Notes: generated by a model not told the origin, from the sequence alone. Shown: positions 44,374 through 54,206, counted from the first letter of the stretch. The stretch: 64,000 bases of DNA from Belliella calami (GCF_022549695.1 NZ_JAKZGS010000002.1:491792-555791), one strand, 5' to 3'. Numbers and translations are program-made.

Positions 44374-45837
44374 TTAGTAATTCGGATTCTGGGAAATTTT
44401 CGTAGGATTGATGTCGATCTGACTTTGTGGAATAGGGAAAATTGACATGTGTGGCTGCATCCCTTTTGCACTTAACAAATCCATAGCCCTATCTGTCCTG
44501 ATCAAATCAAACCATCTGTGACCTTCAAATGCCAATTCAACTCTTCTTTCCTGTTCTACAGCAAGTCTGAATGCTGCTTGGTTTGGAACACTCAAGTTTG
44601 GGTCAGCATTTGTGCTGGTTTTGCTTGGAAGTCCTGCCCTATTTCTGATTTGGTTCAAATAATCAAAAGCTGGACCGTCAGCTACATATCCTTGTTCGTT
44701 GAGCGCTTCTGCATACATCAGAAGTACGTCAGCATATCTCAACACGATCCAATTGTTATCACTGTCTAGGTTTGCTGCAGGAGTACCTGAGTATTTGATT
44801 ACATAATTGTGGTTTACAGTATTTCCATTGAGCACATAGCTTGTTCGCATTGAAACGTCTTTTCTCAAATCATTCTCTTCGTAAGCATTGCTCATATCTG
44901 CAGTCGGGATATTTTGACCCAATGGGTTTCCTACAGCGACTACCGCACCACCAGATCCGATTGGTGCAAATTGATTTGTGAATGGGCTTCCTTCTCCACT
45001 AGAGCTGCTTTTGAATTGTACTTCGAAAATTGTCTCTGCATTATTTTGATTTGCAGCTCCGAAGACTGAAGCATATTGGGGCAAAATCTGATAATTCGTT
45101 TGACCCGAAGCATCAATCAGTTCTTTCAACTTTTGAGCAGCTTCTGGATAATTCTTCATGGTAAGGTGAACCTTCCCCAAAAGTGCCATTGCTGCACCTT
45201 TCGTAGCTCTTCCAATATCAGCAGCACCATAAGTAAATGGCAGCGATTCTTCCGCCTCTGTCAAATCAGCAATAATTTGACTATAAACATTTGCTGTCGA
45301 CTCTCTCCCATAATCATAACCTTGCTGAGGATTATTGATCACAGTGACTACCAATGGCACATCTCCAAAAATCCTGACCATATTGAAATACATCAAAGCC
45401 CTCAGGAATTTTGCCTCTCCAACAAATCTTGTCTTTAGGCTTTGATCCATATTCACAGCTTGGATCCTTTCAATCACAATATTTGCTGCTTGGATACCCT
45501 GATAGTTTGCATTCCAAGTGTTGTTACCAATTGAGTTGACAGCCACATTAGTGAAATTATCCACAGCTTGCAAATCAGCACCTGCATTAGGATTCGTAAT
45601 CTCTGTGTTATCCGAGCGCATATCTCCGATTGCGTGAATGGAAGAGTAATACTGACCACCATACTGAAGTGAACCATAAACAGCTGTCAAAGCATTTTTC
45701 ATATCTTCAGCAGTTCGATAGAAATTATTGCTGTTTTGCTGTGAAATCGGTGCCCTATCCAAGAAATCCTCACTGCAACTTGTCACTGTCAATAAACCAG
45801 CTAATCCAATTATCAATAAATTTTTAATATTTTTCAT
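44374..45837 (-). CDS. susD: SusD/RagB-family glycan-binding lipoprotein
   Basis: 487 residues. Lipobox VTSC (Cys about 21), then SEDFLDRAPISQQNSNNFYRTAEDMKNALTAVY, the SusD N-terminal signature; C-terminal RadB-type segment with LNQIRNRAGLP and EQERRVELAFEGHRWFDLIRTDRA. It forms the extracellular lid of the SusC transporter and binds the substrate glycan. It follows SusC by 12 bp. Specificity is not readable from sequence. Confidence 0.96.
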   Translation of the reverse strand: MKNIKNLLIIGLAGLLTVTSCSEDFLDRAPISQQNSNNFYRTAEDMKNALTAVYGSLQYGGQYYSSIHAIGDMRSDNTEITNPNAGADLQAVDNFTNVAVNSIGNNTWNANYQGIQAANIVIERIQAVNMDQSLKTRFVGEAKFLRALMYFNMVRIFGDVPLVVTVINNPQQGYDYGRESTANVYSQIIADLTEAEESLPFTYGAADIGRATKGAAMALLGKVHLTMKNYPEAAQKLKELIDASGQTNYQILPQYASVFGAANQNNAETIFEVQFKSSSSGEGSPFTNQFAPIGSGGAVVAVGNPLGQNIPTADMSNAYEENDLRKDVSMRTSYVLNGNTVNHNYVIKYSGTPAANLDSDNNWIVLRYADVLLMYAEALNEQGYVADGPAFDYLNQIRNRAGLPSKTSTNADPNLSVPNQAAFRLAVEQERRVELAFEGHRWFDLIRTDRAMDLLSAKGMQPHMSIFPIPQSQIDINPTKISQNPNY

Positions 45838-45849
45838 CGCTATATCTAT

Positions 45850-48800
45850 TTAGAAGCCAAAGTTTAAACCAAACATAAATGAACGTGCAAGTGGATAACC
45901 ACCGGCATCTACCCCAGGAACCAAAGGACTGCCTCCTTGAGCACTTACTTCAGGATTGAAACCTTCGTATTTGGTGAATGTAAATGCGTTTTGAACTGTG
46001 AAATTCAGCCTTGCATTCGCTACTTTGAGCCTATTCAATAAGGATGAAGGCAAGGTATAACCCAATGTGATATTTCTAATTCTTAAGAATGAACCATCTT
46101 CTACAAACAATGAAGTGATGTTGTTCACGACATTGCTTCCTGCATAGGCATTGAAGTTTCTGTCGATCATTGGCGAAACACCATCTCCCTGATCAGTTTC
46201 TGATTTCCATCCATTAGAAGCACTACTCAACACATTGTAAGAACCAGCATAATTACCGTAATATCTTCTCGCTGCATTCAGCACTTCGAATCCTTGAACT
46301 CCCTGAAGTGTAAATGAAAAATCTAAGTTTTTGTAGGCAAATGTATTCGTCATTCCATAAGTAAAATCAGGAAATGGACTACCAAGGACTGTTCTATCAG
46401 CAGCATTGATTACCCCATCACCATTGACATCTTCAAACCTCAACTGACCTGGTCTTGACTGAACTGTACCATTTCCATTCATGATTACAGGACTGTTATC
46501 AATTTCCTGCTGATTTTGATAAACGCCAATTACATTGTAACCAAAGAAGCTTCCAGGTGCAGCGCCAATCTGTGTAATATGCGTCGGTGCGGATGCAGAT
46601 GTAGCTTGTCTTGATATTATCGGAGAACCATCAATTCCCAATGCCAAAACTTTAATATCGTTTGTGGAAAAGTTGAAATCGGTAGTCCATCTGAAGGCTT
46701 TGACCATGTTTCTGCTTGTTAGTGTAAATTCAAAACCTTTGTTTTGAATTTCACCAATATTCTGAAGTGCAGTAGTGTATCCTGTCAAAGTAGGTACTGG
46801 AACATTCAGCAATAAATCAGAAGTTCTTTTGTTATAATAATCAACTGAGATATAGAATCTATCATCAAGTAATCCAAATTCTAGCCCGAGATCCAATTGC
46901 TTATTTCTCTCCCATCCCAAAGTACTATTTGGGATATTAGTCAATCTGATACCATTATTTACAGTTCCTGAACCTGATCCAAAAGGATAATTCTCAGGGC
47001 CAGTCAAACCAATAGAACCATAATTAGTGATAAAGTTGTTACCGGTCAATCCATAACTTGATCTCAATCTCAACTCAGAAATCCAGCTAACATCTTTCAT
47101 GAAATTCTCTTCTGAAAGTCTCCAGCCCAAAGAAACTGATGGAAAAACGCCCCATCTATTGTCTTCTCCAAACCTAGAAGAGCCATCTCTCCTCACCGTA
47201 GCCGTCAGCAAGTATCTGTTGTCAAAGTTGTAATTTATCCTAGCTAAGTATGAAATCAATGACCATTCTTCTTTCGTAGACAAAGCATTGGTTATCAAAC
47301 CTGCTGCATTCATGGTTTTGATTTCGTCATTAGGGAAATTTGTACCATTTATTCTATTGAAATCAAACTGCTCTTGCTGAATCGTGTAGCCTGCTACTGC
47401 ATCAAATGAATGTTTATCTATAGTTTTTGCATAGCTAAGCGTAAACTCAGAAAGCCAGTTTCTTGTCTCGGAAGTTGTATTAGTTCCTGTTGCTGGCTTG
47501 GTTGGGTTGACACTGTTTGGATTGATGATGGAAGAGCTAAAGATGTCTTCTCTAAAACTTCTCATATCTGCACCTACAAGCGTTTTGAAATTAAGGTTGT
47601 CGATGATGTTTATCTCTGCGAAAGCAGTTCCTAGAAGTCTCAAATTACTTTGTTGGTGAAAATATTCATTGGCAATTTTCACAGGATTGTCCACTTCACT
47701 TGTTCCTATTCCTAAACCAGTAATTTTGGTATAGTTTCCATTCTCATCATAAGGAGTCAAGTGTGGCCCTGCTGTGATTGCGGATTGGATGATACCTCCA
47801 CCTTGCCAGTTTCCTTCAGCCAAAGACTGATTGGAGAAGGTATAGGAAGGTGTAATATTAGCACCAACTCTGATTCTCTCATTTACTTTGGAATCGACAT
47901 TGACCCTGAAGGAATAACGCTTCAAGTCTGAATTGATGATAATTCCCTTTTGATCCAAATAGCCACCAGAAATGAAATATTTGGTTTTATCATTTCCTCC
48001 GGAGAAATTCAACTGATAATTACTCATCATGGCAGTTCTGAAAATAGCATCTTGCCAATCAGTACCTTCACCCAAAGATTCTGGATCGCTAAATTGCTCA
48101 GGGAGCAAATACATGACGTTATTCAATCTAGCAGAATTTGGATCAGATGCTGATCTTCCCGGTCCTGAGTTTACCCATGCATTGTTTCTTGCTTCATTGA
48201 TATATCTGGCAAATTCAGTAGCATTCAACACATCTAGTTGCTTCTCCACTTGCTGAATCCCAGTACTTACACTGAAATCAACTTTTGAAACACCTGATTT
48301 ACCTGATTTGGTGGTAATCAACACTACTCCATTTGAACCTCTCGAACCATATATTGCTGTTGCAGAAGCATCTTTAAGTACCTGAATATCTGCGATGTCA
48401 TTTGGGTTGATGGTATTTAGCGGGTTGTTTCTTTGATCAAAATCATTGGTCACCGGAAATCCATCAACTACATACAGGGGTTCATTTCCAGCAGTCAATG
48501 ATCCTGCACCTCTAATTCTCACAGAGGCACCTCCACCTGGAGCTCCTGTAGCTTGTGTCACTTGTACACCAGCCATTTGAGCTATCATTGCTTGATCCAA
48601 GCTGATGATTGGCTGATCTTCAATTTGTCTTGCACCCATAGAACTTACAGATCCAGTAATATCTTTCTTTTGTTGTGTCCCATAACCTACCACGACAAAT
48701 TCTTCCAGATCACTTTCATCCTTTCTTAAGGTCAAATCTATAGTACTCACAGTTCCAACCACCCTCTTTTCCCTTTGAAAACCCAAAAATGAATAGACTA

Positions 48801-49341
48801 AAGTCTGGCCTTCATTGGCTTCAATGGTATAGACTCCGTCAATATCTGTTACTGTACCGATAGAGGTACCTTCTACCATAACAGTCACACCTGGCAAAGG
48901 GTCTCCTAAATCATCCTTTATCACACCTCTTATGGTTATTGGAATGATTTCCAAAGCTTTGACTCTTGCTTTTTGTTTATCGGTATTTACAATTACACTG
49001 ATCGTATTGTTGACCTGCTTGAAACTCAAATCAGTTTGCTTCGCTACCTGCAAAAGGTAGTCCTCAACACTGCCTGAATTTGAAATCAGCACAACATTTT
49101 CACTTGTTTTTATAGCTTGGTCTGTATAAAAAAATTTGAAATCAGTTTTATTTTCTGTCTCTCTAAAAAATTGAGCAAGCGTATAATTGCTTTTTTCTAA
49201 TTTCAAGAATACCTCGTCGATACTCTTTACCTGCGCTTTCGATGTGTTTGCCATTAAGGGGCCCAATGTCAAGCAGAGTAAAGCTACTCCTTTCAATAAT
49301 AACTTGATTGACATAATTACCGCTAGTAATATTTTTTTCAT
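45850..49341 (-). CDS. susC: SusC/RagA-family TonB-dependent outer-membrane transporter with STN domain
   Basis: About 1163 residues from ATG at 49341 (49368 and 49314 are alternatives). Order: signal peptide; STN domain (about 40-105, KTDFKFFYTDQAIK to LSFKQVNNTISVI); carboxypeptidase-like domain (about 135-215, GVIKDDLGDPLPGVTVMVEGTS); plug with DITGSVSSMGARQIEDQP and YVVDGFPVTN; 22-strand barrel ending RSFMFGLNFGF. The STN domain links transport to the FecR/ECF sigma pair encoded upstream by trans-envelope signalling. It imports the glycan fragment bound by SusD. Confidence 0.96.
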   Translation of the reverse strand: MKKILLAVIMSIKLLLKGVALLCLTLGPLMANTSKAQVKSIDEVFLKLEKSNYTLAQFFRETENKTDFKFFYTDQAIKTSENVVLISNSGSVEDYLLQVAKQTDLSFKQVNNTISVIVNTDKQKARVKALEIIPITIRGVIKDDLGDPLPGVTVMVEGTSIGTVTDIDGVYTIEANEGQTLVYSFLGFQREKRVVGTVSTIDLTLRKDESDLEEFVVVGYGTQQKKDITGSVSSMGARQIEDQPIISLDQAMIAQMAGVQVTQATGAPGGGASVRIRGAGSLTAGNEPLYVVDGFPVTNDFDQRNNPLNTINPNDIADIQVLKDASATAIYGSRGSNGVVLITTKSGKSGVSKVDFSVSTGIQQVEKQLDVLNATEFARYINEARNNAWVNSGPGRSASDPNSARLNNVMYLLPEQFSDPESLGEGTDWQDAIFRTAMMSNYQLNFSGGNDKTKYFISGGYLDQKGIIINSDLKRYSFRVNVDSKVNERIRVGANITPSYTFSNQSLAEGNWQGGGIIQSAITAGPHLTPYDENGNYTKITGLGIGTSEVDNPVKIANEYFHQQSNLRLLGTAFAEINIIDNLNFKTLVGADMRSFREDIFSSSIINPNSVNPTKPATGTNTTSETRNWLSEFTLSYAKTIDKHSFDAVAGYTIQQEQFDFNRINGTNFPNDEIKTMNAAGLITNALSTKEEWSLISYLARINYNFDNRYLLTATVRRDGSSRFGEDNRWGVFPSVSLGWRLSEENFMKDVSWISELRLRSSYGLTGNNFITNYGSIGLTGPENYPFGSGSGTVNNGIRLTNIPNSTLGWERNKQLDLGLEFGLLDDRFYISVDYYNKRTSDLLLNVPVPTLTGYTTALQNIGEIQNKGFEFTLTSRNMVKAFRWTTDFNFSTNDIKVLALGIDGSPIISRQATSASAPTHITQIGAAPGSFFGYNVIGVYQNQQEIDNSPVIMNGNGTVQSRPGQLRFEDVNGDGVINAADRTVLGSPFPDFTYGMTNTFAYKNLDFSFTLQGVQGFEVLNAARRYYGNYAGSYNVLSSASNGWKSETDQGDGVSPMIDRNFNAYAGSNVVNNITSLFVEDGSFLRIRNITLGYTLPSSLLNRLKVANARLNFTVQNAFTFTKYEGFNPEVSAQGGSPLVPGVDAGGYPLARSFMFGLNFGF

Positions 49342-49432
49342 ATTTTTGGGAATAGTAAAATGAAACATTGATTTAGTCTATGAAAAGCAGCTACCAAACG
49401 TTTTTTCATAGGTTCTTAAAGATTTGATGTTG

Positions 49433-49467
49433 GCAGGAGCGTATTCGCAGTACGTTCCTGTTTTTTT
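49433..49467 (+). terminator. Hairpin with T-run between fecR-type and susC genes
   Basis: CAGGAGCGTA and TACGTTCCTG form a 10-bp stem with one G-U pair and a loop of about 7, followed on the plus strand by TTTTTTT. It points against the flanking minus-strand genes and no plus-strand gene precedes it, so it may be a regulatory structure instead. Confidence 0.4.
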
Positions 49468-49493
49468 ATGCTTTTTTTATACTCATAAGCCTT

Positions 49494-50513
49494 TTATTTG
49501 AATTCGATTAGCACTTCTTTTTCTTTTAGGGTATAATCAAAACCAATTGAAGCGCTCAATACTTGAAGGACGTTTTTGAGTGTTTCATTATTCTCAAATG
49601 TTCCAGATGCTACAAACTTGCCTTGATTTCCCCTAACTTTGATATCAACACCATACCATCTCTCGAGTACGGCGACCATTTCATCCATTGAAGTATCTTC
49701 AAATCTTAATACTCCTTCCATCCATAGCATTTTTTGACCTACATCCACCATCTTTTTATCCATCAAGCTTTCTTCTTTGGACAAAACTGATTCTTCTCCC
49801 GGATTGAGTATTAAGAATTCCTTACCTCCTTTTTGATTGAGTTTTACTTTTCCAGTCACCAAAGTGACCACAACTTTTTCAGCTTTGTTGAATGTGGAAA
49901 TATTAAATGACGTTCCAAGGGCAGTTGTAGTGATTCCATTTGATTCTACAGTAAATGGATTTTTTTCATCTTTTGCTACATTAAAAAATGCTTCTCCCTC
50001 TAAAGATATGTGGCGATTGGTGATAAAGTCTTCATTGTAAGTAATCCTACTTTTTGAATTGAGATAAACAGTAGAGCCATCTGGTAAATGGATTTTTGTT
50101 TTTTGACCTGGAGGATTGAATTTCTCAATCATGTTCACCGAAAATATTTCAGTCTTTGGATCTGAATTTTTGGGATTCATAACCGAAAAAATAACCATTG
50201 AAGAAGCCACCAAAATCAAAAGAGATGCAGCCACTTTCAACCAATTAGGCAAAACACTTTTCTTTGCAACTTTTTCCTTGAGCAACTGTGGAGAAGGGTA
50301 ACCTTCCTTATTCTTATTGATTTTTTCCCACAGAGATTTGGAATCCCATTCTTTGTAATTGGTGTCTTTTGATTTTTCAGACCAAAGTTGAAGAACTTCA
50401 GCTGACATAAACTCCTCTCCTTCGGCAGAATCTAACCACGCAAGTAAATCCCTTGCCTGTTCCTCAGTCAATTCCCCTTTGAAAAAATCTTCTATTTGCT
50501 TTCTACGATCCAT
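49494..50513 (-). CDS. FecR-family anti-sigma factor
   Basis: 339 residues from ATG at 50513 (MDRRKQIEDFFKGELTEEQ). N-terminal cytoplasmic anti-sigma part; one membrane helix (LKVAASLLILVASSMVIFSV, about 90-110); periplasmic FecR domain (QKTKIHLPDGSTVYLNSKSRITY, ISLEGEAFFNVAKDEKNPFTVE, ALGTSFNIS) and the DUF4974 C-terminus (LRFEDTSMDEMVAVLERWYGVDIKV). It holds the ECF sigma factor and receives a signal from the SusC STN domain. Confidence 0.95.
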   Translation of the reverse strand: MDRRKQIEDFFKGELTEEQARDLLAWLDSAEGEEFMSAEVLQLWSEKSKDTNYKEWDSKSLWEKINKNKEGYPSPQLLKEKVAKKSVLPNWLKVAASLLILVASSMVIFSVMNPKNSDPKTEIFSVNMIEKFNPPGQKTKIHLPDGSTVYLNSKSRITYNEDFITNRHISLEGEAFFNVAKDEKNPFTVESNGITTTALGTSFNISTFNKAEKVVVTLVTGKVKLNQKGGKEFLILNPGEESVLSKEESLMDKKMVDVGQKMLWMEGVLRFEDTSMDEMVAVLERWYGVDIKVRGNQGKFVASGTFENNETLKNVLQVLSASIGFDYTLKEKEVLIEFK

Positions 50514-50591
50514 TTTTCTTTTTCTTGTTACATATAGCCACATCTACATAGATTTACTCACATGACTTTGAAAAAAAATGAAAAATTAAAT

Positions 50592-50683
50592 TGTCAATAG
50601 TCCACAATCATCCGACCAAAACTGATTGAAATGAACTTCATGCAATATTATAACTGGTTACAGGTAAGAAAGCGGATATGCAG
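50592..50683 (+). repeat. Dispersed intergenic repeat, copy D
   Basis: Reads ATGAACTTCATGCAATATTATAACTGGTTACAGG..AAGAAAGCGGATATGCAG, sharing with copies A and B. It sits between the fecR-type and sigma genes; an 86-codon open frame running through it is not a gene. Confidence 0.55.
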
Positions 50684-50846
50684 ATTTTTCAAACTGCATT
50701 TTAAAATGAAGAACATATTTTCATTACAAGATTTAAAAAAAACAGTTTTTGGTTTAAATTTGAAGGCGCAGCTTAATCTCCACACTGAAATTCCAGTAAT
50801 TTTTCATTCTCCACAACATATCTTGGGTTGCAGGTCTAAATCAATA

Positions 50847-51455
50847 TCAAGAAAAAATAGATTCTATCATCAGCAGAAAAATACTGGCTGAAATTATTTT
50901 AAGCTTTTGAAGCTTTTCTTTAATGCCCTTTGATGCTCGGAAAATCTGGTTTTCAACAGTTCTTTTAGAAAGATTTAATTTCTCAGCAATTTCATCAGTA
51001 CTAAGATTTTCAAAATTTCTCAAAATAAAAATCTGCTTCTGTCCAGGAGGAAGTTGCTCAATCAAGTCTGAGGAAATATGATGGAAATCAGAATATATCA
51101 ATTCAAGTTCTGGATCACTAGAAGCTTCAAAAGAAATCAATGGTATTTTGTACTTCTGATATGCAAAAAAACGAGCTTCTTTTTTTGATTTTTTTATGAC
51201 CAAAGAGCGCACGATTGCAATCATGTAAGCATTGATGGAAAGTTCTGGGTCAAGGTTGGATCTTTTTTTCCAAATCTTCAGAAAAACTTCCTGAACAATC
51301 CCCTCGGCATCTTCATGGCTAAGGTTCATTTTTCTGGCAATGTGATAAACTTTCTCCCCAAATAGCTGATAAAGCTGTCCAAAGGCTTTTTCATCACCTT
51401 TAGAAAGTCTCTCTACCAATTGTTGAAGCGCATGTTCTTTCATTTCCATAGCCAT
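50847..51455 (-). CDS. ECF-type sigma-70 factor of the polysaccharide locus
   Basis: 202 residues. Region 2: DEKAFGQLYQLFGEKVYHIARKMNLSHEDAEGIVQEVFLKIWKKR; region 4: EQLPPGQKQIFILRNFENLSTDEIAEKLNLSKRTVENQIFRASKGIKEKL. Pairs with the FecR gene downstream; together with the STN-bearing SusC it forms a transmembrane induction circuit. Start at 51455; ATGs at 51449 and 51443 are also possible. The C-terminus ends in a hydrophobic stretch (ASIFLLMIESIFS). Confidence 0.95.
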   Translation of the reverse strand: MAMEMKEHALQQLVERLSKGDEKAFGQLYQLFGEKVYHIARKMNLSHEDAEGIVQEVFLKIWKKRSNLDPELSINAYMIAIVRSLVIKKSKKEARFFAYQKYKIPLISFEASSDPELELIYSDFHHISSDLIEQLPPGQKQIFILRNFENLSTDEIAEKLNLSKRTVENQIFRASKGIKEKLQKLKIISASIFLLMIESIFS

Positions 51456-51586
51456 GATTTGACAGTACTATCTATTGAGTACTTCCCAAAGAAACTAATT
51501 AAATTTCATCAATCAAAAAAAATTCCATGCATGGTAAAAATTGATTGCTACCTTTTTCACTTTTAGAGGATAGAATAAATTTTCTT

Positions 51587-51617
51587 TTTGATTCTATAAC
51601 TTCCATGATTAAGTTTG
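51587..51617 (+). promoter_or_regulatory. Promoter of the DUF6807 gene
   Basis: TTTG (51587-51590), 19-bp spacer, TAAGTTTG (51610-51617): exact housekeeping consensus, 18 bp before the ATG at 51636. It also shows that a TTG at 51615 cannot be the start. Confidence 0.8.
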
Positions 51618-51635
51618 GCGAATCACTCTAGAAAA

Positions 51636-52835
51636 ATGAAAAACTCAACACTCATTATTTTACTTGCAATATGGCTTCAAAGCTGTGGAAAGCCCGATAT
51701 TTTAATTACTATTGACCCTGGAAATTTCGAAAGAACAGCTGTTCCGGTAAGCATTGAGCTCAAGGAATCTTTAGACGAAACCGGTAATTATGAACTTGTG
51801 GAAATCGAATCCGGTAAAAAAATTCTGGTTGAAGTTTTAGATAAAAAAAATGTTTTGGTCTTTTTGGAAAACTTAGAACCTGAAAAGTCTCTTACTTTCA
51901 AATTGGTAAAAAGTACCGAGAAAGAAACAAAAACCAAAGCCTTGGAAATCATTGAAAATCAAGATGGAATTCAGGTAAAAGTAAACGGAAAAGAGTTGTT
52001 TTTTTATCAGAAAGAAATGGTCTTTCCTCCAAATGGAGAAAGTCAATTGTATGCAAAAAATGGCTTTATCCATCCTCTCAAAAGTCCAAATGGAGCAATT
52101 GTAACAGATGATTTTCCTGCAGGCCATATGCATCAGCATGCGCTTTACAATGCCTGGACAAATACTAAATTTAAGGGAAAAAAAGTTGATTTTTGGAATC
52201 AAAGAGACAGCTTGGGCACAGTCGTTCATAAGGATGTACTGGCCGTAAAAGAAGGGAATGCAGTTGGCCAGATCATAAGTACACAAAGTCATATCAGCAT
52301 GGAAAACGGTGAGGTTTTGGAAGAAAAATGGGATATTCGCATTTATCCAGTATCTGATTTTTTCTTGTTTGACATTTACTCAGAGCAAACCAATACAAGC
52401 AATGACACTTTATTTTTGGAAAAATACATTTATGGCGGAATGGCATTGAGGGGAAGCAGAGAATGGAATCCTGATGACAGTGTGTACTTTGACAAACCTT
52501 GGAAAGTGTTGAGTGACCAAGGTTTTACGTTGGAAAATGTAAACCACACAAAAGCAAAATGGATTAGCGTGAGTGGAGAAATTTCAGGTGAATTTGCAGG
52601 GGTTACAGTTTTTGGTTTTCCTGACAATTTCCGTTATCCGCAGTATGTCAGAGTTCATCCAAGCATGCCTTATTGGGTTTTTACTCCGGTATTTGAAGAA
52701 GGATTTGTGATCGCTCCAGGAGAGACCTACAAAAGCAAGTATAGGTATTTTGTACATGATGGAAAAGCAGATTTAAAAATGATTGAAAGTATACAGAGAA
52801 ATCTGGAAAACCCGGTGACAGTTATGGTAAATTAA
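51636..52835 (+). CDS. DUF6807 (PmoA-like) family lipoprotein
   Basis: 399 residues from ATG at 51636. Lipobox LQSC (Cys about 17). The conserved core has FPPNGESQLYAKNGFIHPLKSPNG, FPAGHMHQHALYNAWTN and MALRGSREWNP, typical of a Bacteroidota/Planctomycetota family annotated as PmoA or DUF6807, common next to sugar-catabolic genes. His-rich GHMHQHAL may bind metal. Function unknown. Divergent from the sigma gene with its own housekeeping-type promoter. Confidence 0.75.
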   Translation: MKNSTLIILLAIWLQSCGKPDILITIDPGNFERTAVPVSIELKESLDETGNYELVEIESGKKILVEVLDKKNVLVFLENLEPEKSLTFKLVKSTEKETKTKALEIIENQDGIQVKVNGKELFFYQKEMVFPPNGESQLYAKNGFIHPLKSPNGAIVTDDFPAGHMHQHALYNAWTNTKFKGKKVDFWNQRDSLGTVVHKDVLAVKEGNAVGQIISTQSHISMENGEVLEEKWDIRIYPVSDFFLFDIYSEQTNTSNDTLFLEKYIYGGMALRGSREWNPDDSVYFDKPWKVLSDQGFTLENVNHTKAKWISVSGEISGEFAGVTVFGFPDNFRYPQYVRVHPSMPYWVFTPVFEEGFVIAPGETYKSKYRYFVHDGKADLKMIESIQRNLENPVTVMVN

Positions 52836-52879
52836 GATTGTAAGTCACATGGTTTTCAGTGAATATGACTTTTGAGTCA

Positions 52880-53275
52880 ATTAGTTATCAGTTGATTGGG
52901 TGATTAGTGTCCTATGTGGTTAAAATAAAACGAAAATCAGAAAAATAGGAAATCAGGGCAACGCGCCTCAGGGATTTGATGGATTCTTTTTTCTACGAAG
53001 CTAGTTTTATAGCGTTATCATCAAAGAAACCTGCAAGACTTAGAAGTTTTGCAGGTTTCGTTTTATATATAGGAATTATAGGAAGGTTTATTTTTGGTTT
53101 ATTATTTAAACCTCTTGGTCTATTCCAAAGATCTCAGATAACAGGGCTACGCCCCTACAATCCAACTGGCTCCATACTTTTCTACGAAGAACAGTGGGCT
53201 CTGCCCCCAAGTTGATTCAAAGACAAGGTTGGTAAATAAGAAAAAGGGGCGCTAGCCATGCTAGCTATAGAATCG
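52880..53275. repeat. Third, diverged member of the duplicated repeat family, with inserted hairpin
   Basis: Shares CAGATAACAGGGCTACGCCCCT and CCATACTTTTCTACGAAGAAC with 32663-33060. A hairpin at 53026-53059 (GAAACCTGCAA/TTGCAGGTTTC) sits inside it. The gap 52836-53303 has no gene. Confidence 0.75.
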
Positions 53276-53303
53276 ATTTTTTGTTGTTATCCTTTACTTA
53301 AAA

Positions 53304-54029
53304 TTAAGATTCATGTAGAAACGCAAATGATACAGAAACTCTATCAGACAATTTCTGTGCTTCTGGAGAGAAACTAGGCTCTACTCTTGCATCTGCAGAC
53401 TTCATCATCATGGTTTCCATTCTTGGTTCGTATGGTTGGAAACTAACTCCTGAGCTGTAATTTACTTTGAAAATTCTGATATTTTTTATTCCCATAGTTT
53501 TCGCAATAACATCAGCTTTTCTCCGAGCATCTTCCAGTGCCAATTCAAGCAACTTTTCCTGATGTACTTTTCGTTGAGCTTCCGAAATACCAAAGTTCAT
53601 ATTGTAACTCAAGTCAAAATCTTTGCTGCTGATAGACTCAAGTACTTTTACCAAATCTTTATCGATATTTTTCACTCTCACTTTTACATTTTGCGAAGCT
53701 ACATATCCGCTATCCTTTGAAGAGCCTTTTGTATAGATTCTATTGATATTTACATAATAATTATCAACTACAAAATCATAATCAGCTACACCTGTTTTCT
53801 TGATTGCATCTTGGATTGCTTTCGTTTTTTTATTGAGTGCATTGGTCACATCAGACACTTTCATACCCAATTCCCTTAGGCTTATTTGGATGGTGGCTTC
53901 ATCAGGCATTACTTCTATTTCGCTCGCACCATCTACTTCGATCGTAGGGATTTGATTCTGCTGCGCAAAACTTAGAAAAGGCAGCATTAAAACAGGCAAC
54001 ATAAAGAATAACTTTTTCATATTTTTCAT
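53304..54029 (-). CDS. SIMPL-domain (DUF541) periplasmic protein
   Basis: 241 residues with a signal peptide (LFFMLPVLMLPFLSFAQQ). The SIMPL/DUF541 core starts IEVDGASEIEVMPDEATIQISL and includes LELALEDARRKADVIAKTMGIKNI and the conserved C-terminal VSVSFAF. Function poorly known (oxidative stress or envelope roles in other bacteria). ATG at 54029 or 54020. Isolated gene. Confidence 0.9.
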   Translation of the reverse strand: MKNMKKLFFMLPVLMLPFLSFAQQNQIPTIEVDGASEIEVMPDEATIQISLRELGMKVSDVTNALNKKTKAIQDAIKKTGVADYDFVVDNYYVNINRIYTKGSSKDSGYVASQNVKVRVKNIDKDLVKVLESISSKDFDLSYNMNFGISEAQRKVHQEKLLELALEDARRKADVIAKTMGIKNIRIFKVNYSSGVSFQPYEPRMETMMMKSADARVEPSFSPEAQKLSDRVSVSFAFLHES

Positions 54030-54206
54030 TTTATAATTTGTTTACATATTTCAAAACTTAAGCCACAAAATCTTAAGAATTATTAATTAAGAGTTGGATT
54101 TCATTTTATTGATGAATAATGTTAAAATTAATGCATTCACCCATGTAATCCTTCAACATGACGACTATCAATGTTGATTTGTCTCAATACCATATTATAA
54201 AATCCA

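Noticed and set aside
50631..50891. 86-codon plus-strand frame between fecR and sigma genes
   Set aside because: It covers a dispersed repeat copy and runs into the 3' end of the sigma gene on the opposite strand.
51615..51635. TTG start of the DUF6807 gene
   Set aside because: It lies inside the TAAGTTTG promoter element; the ATG at 51636 gives the usual lipoprotein signal.
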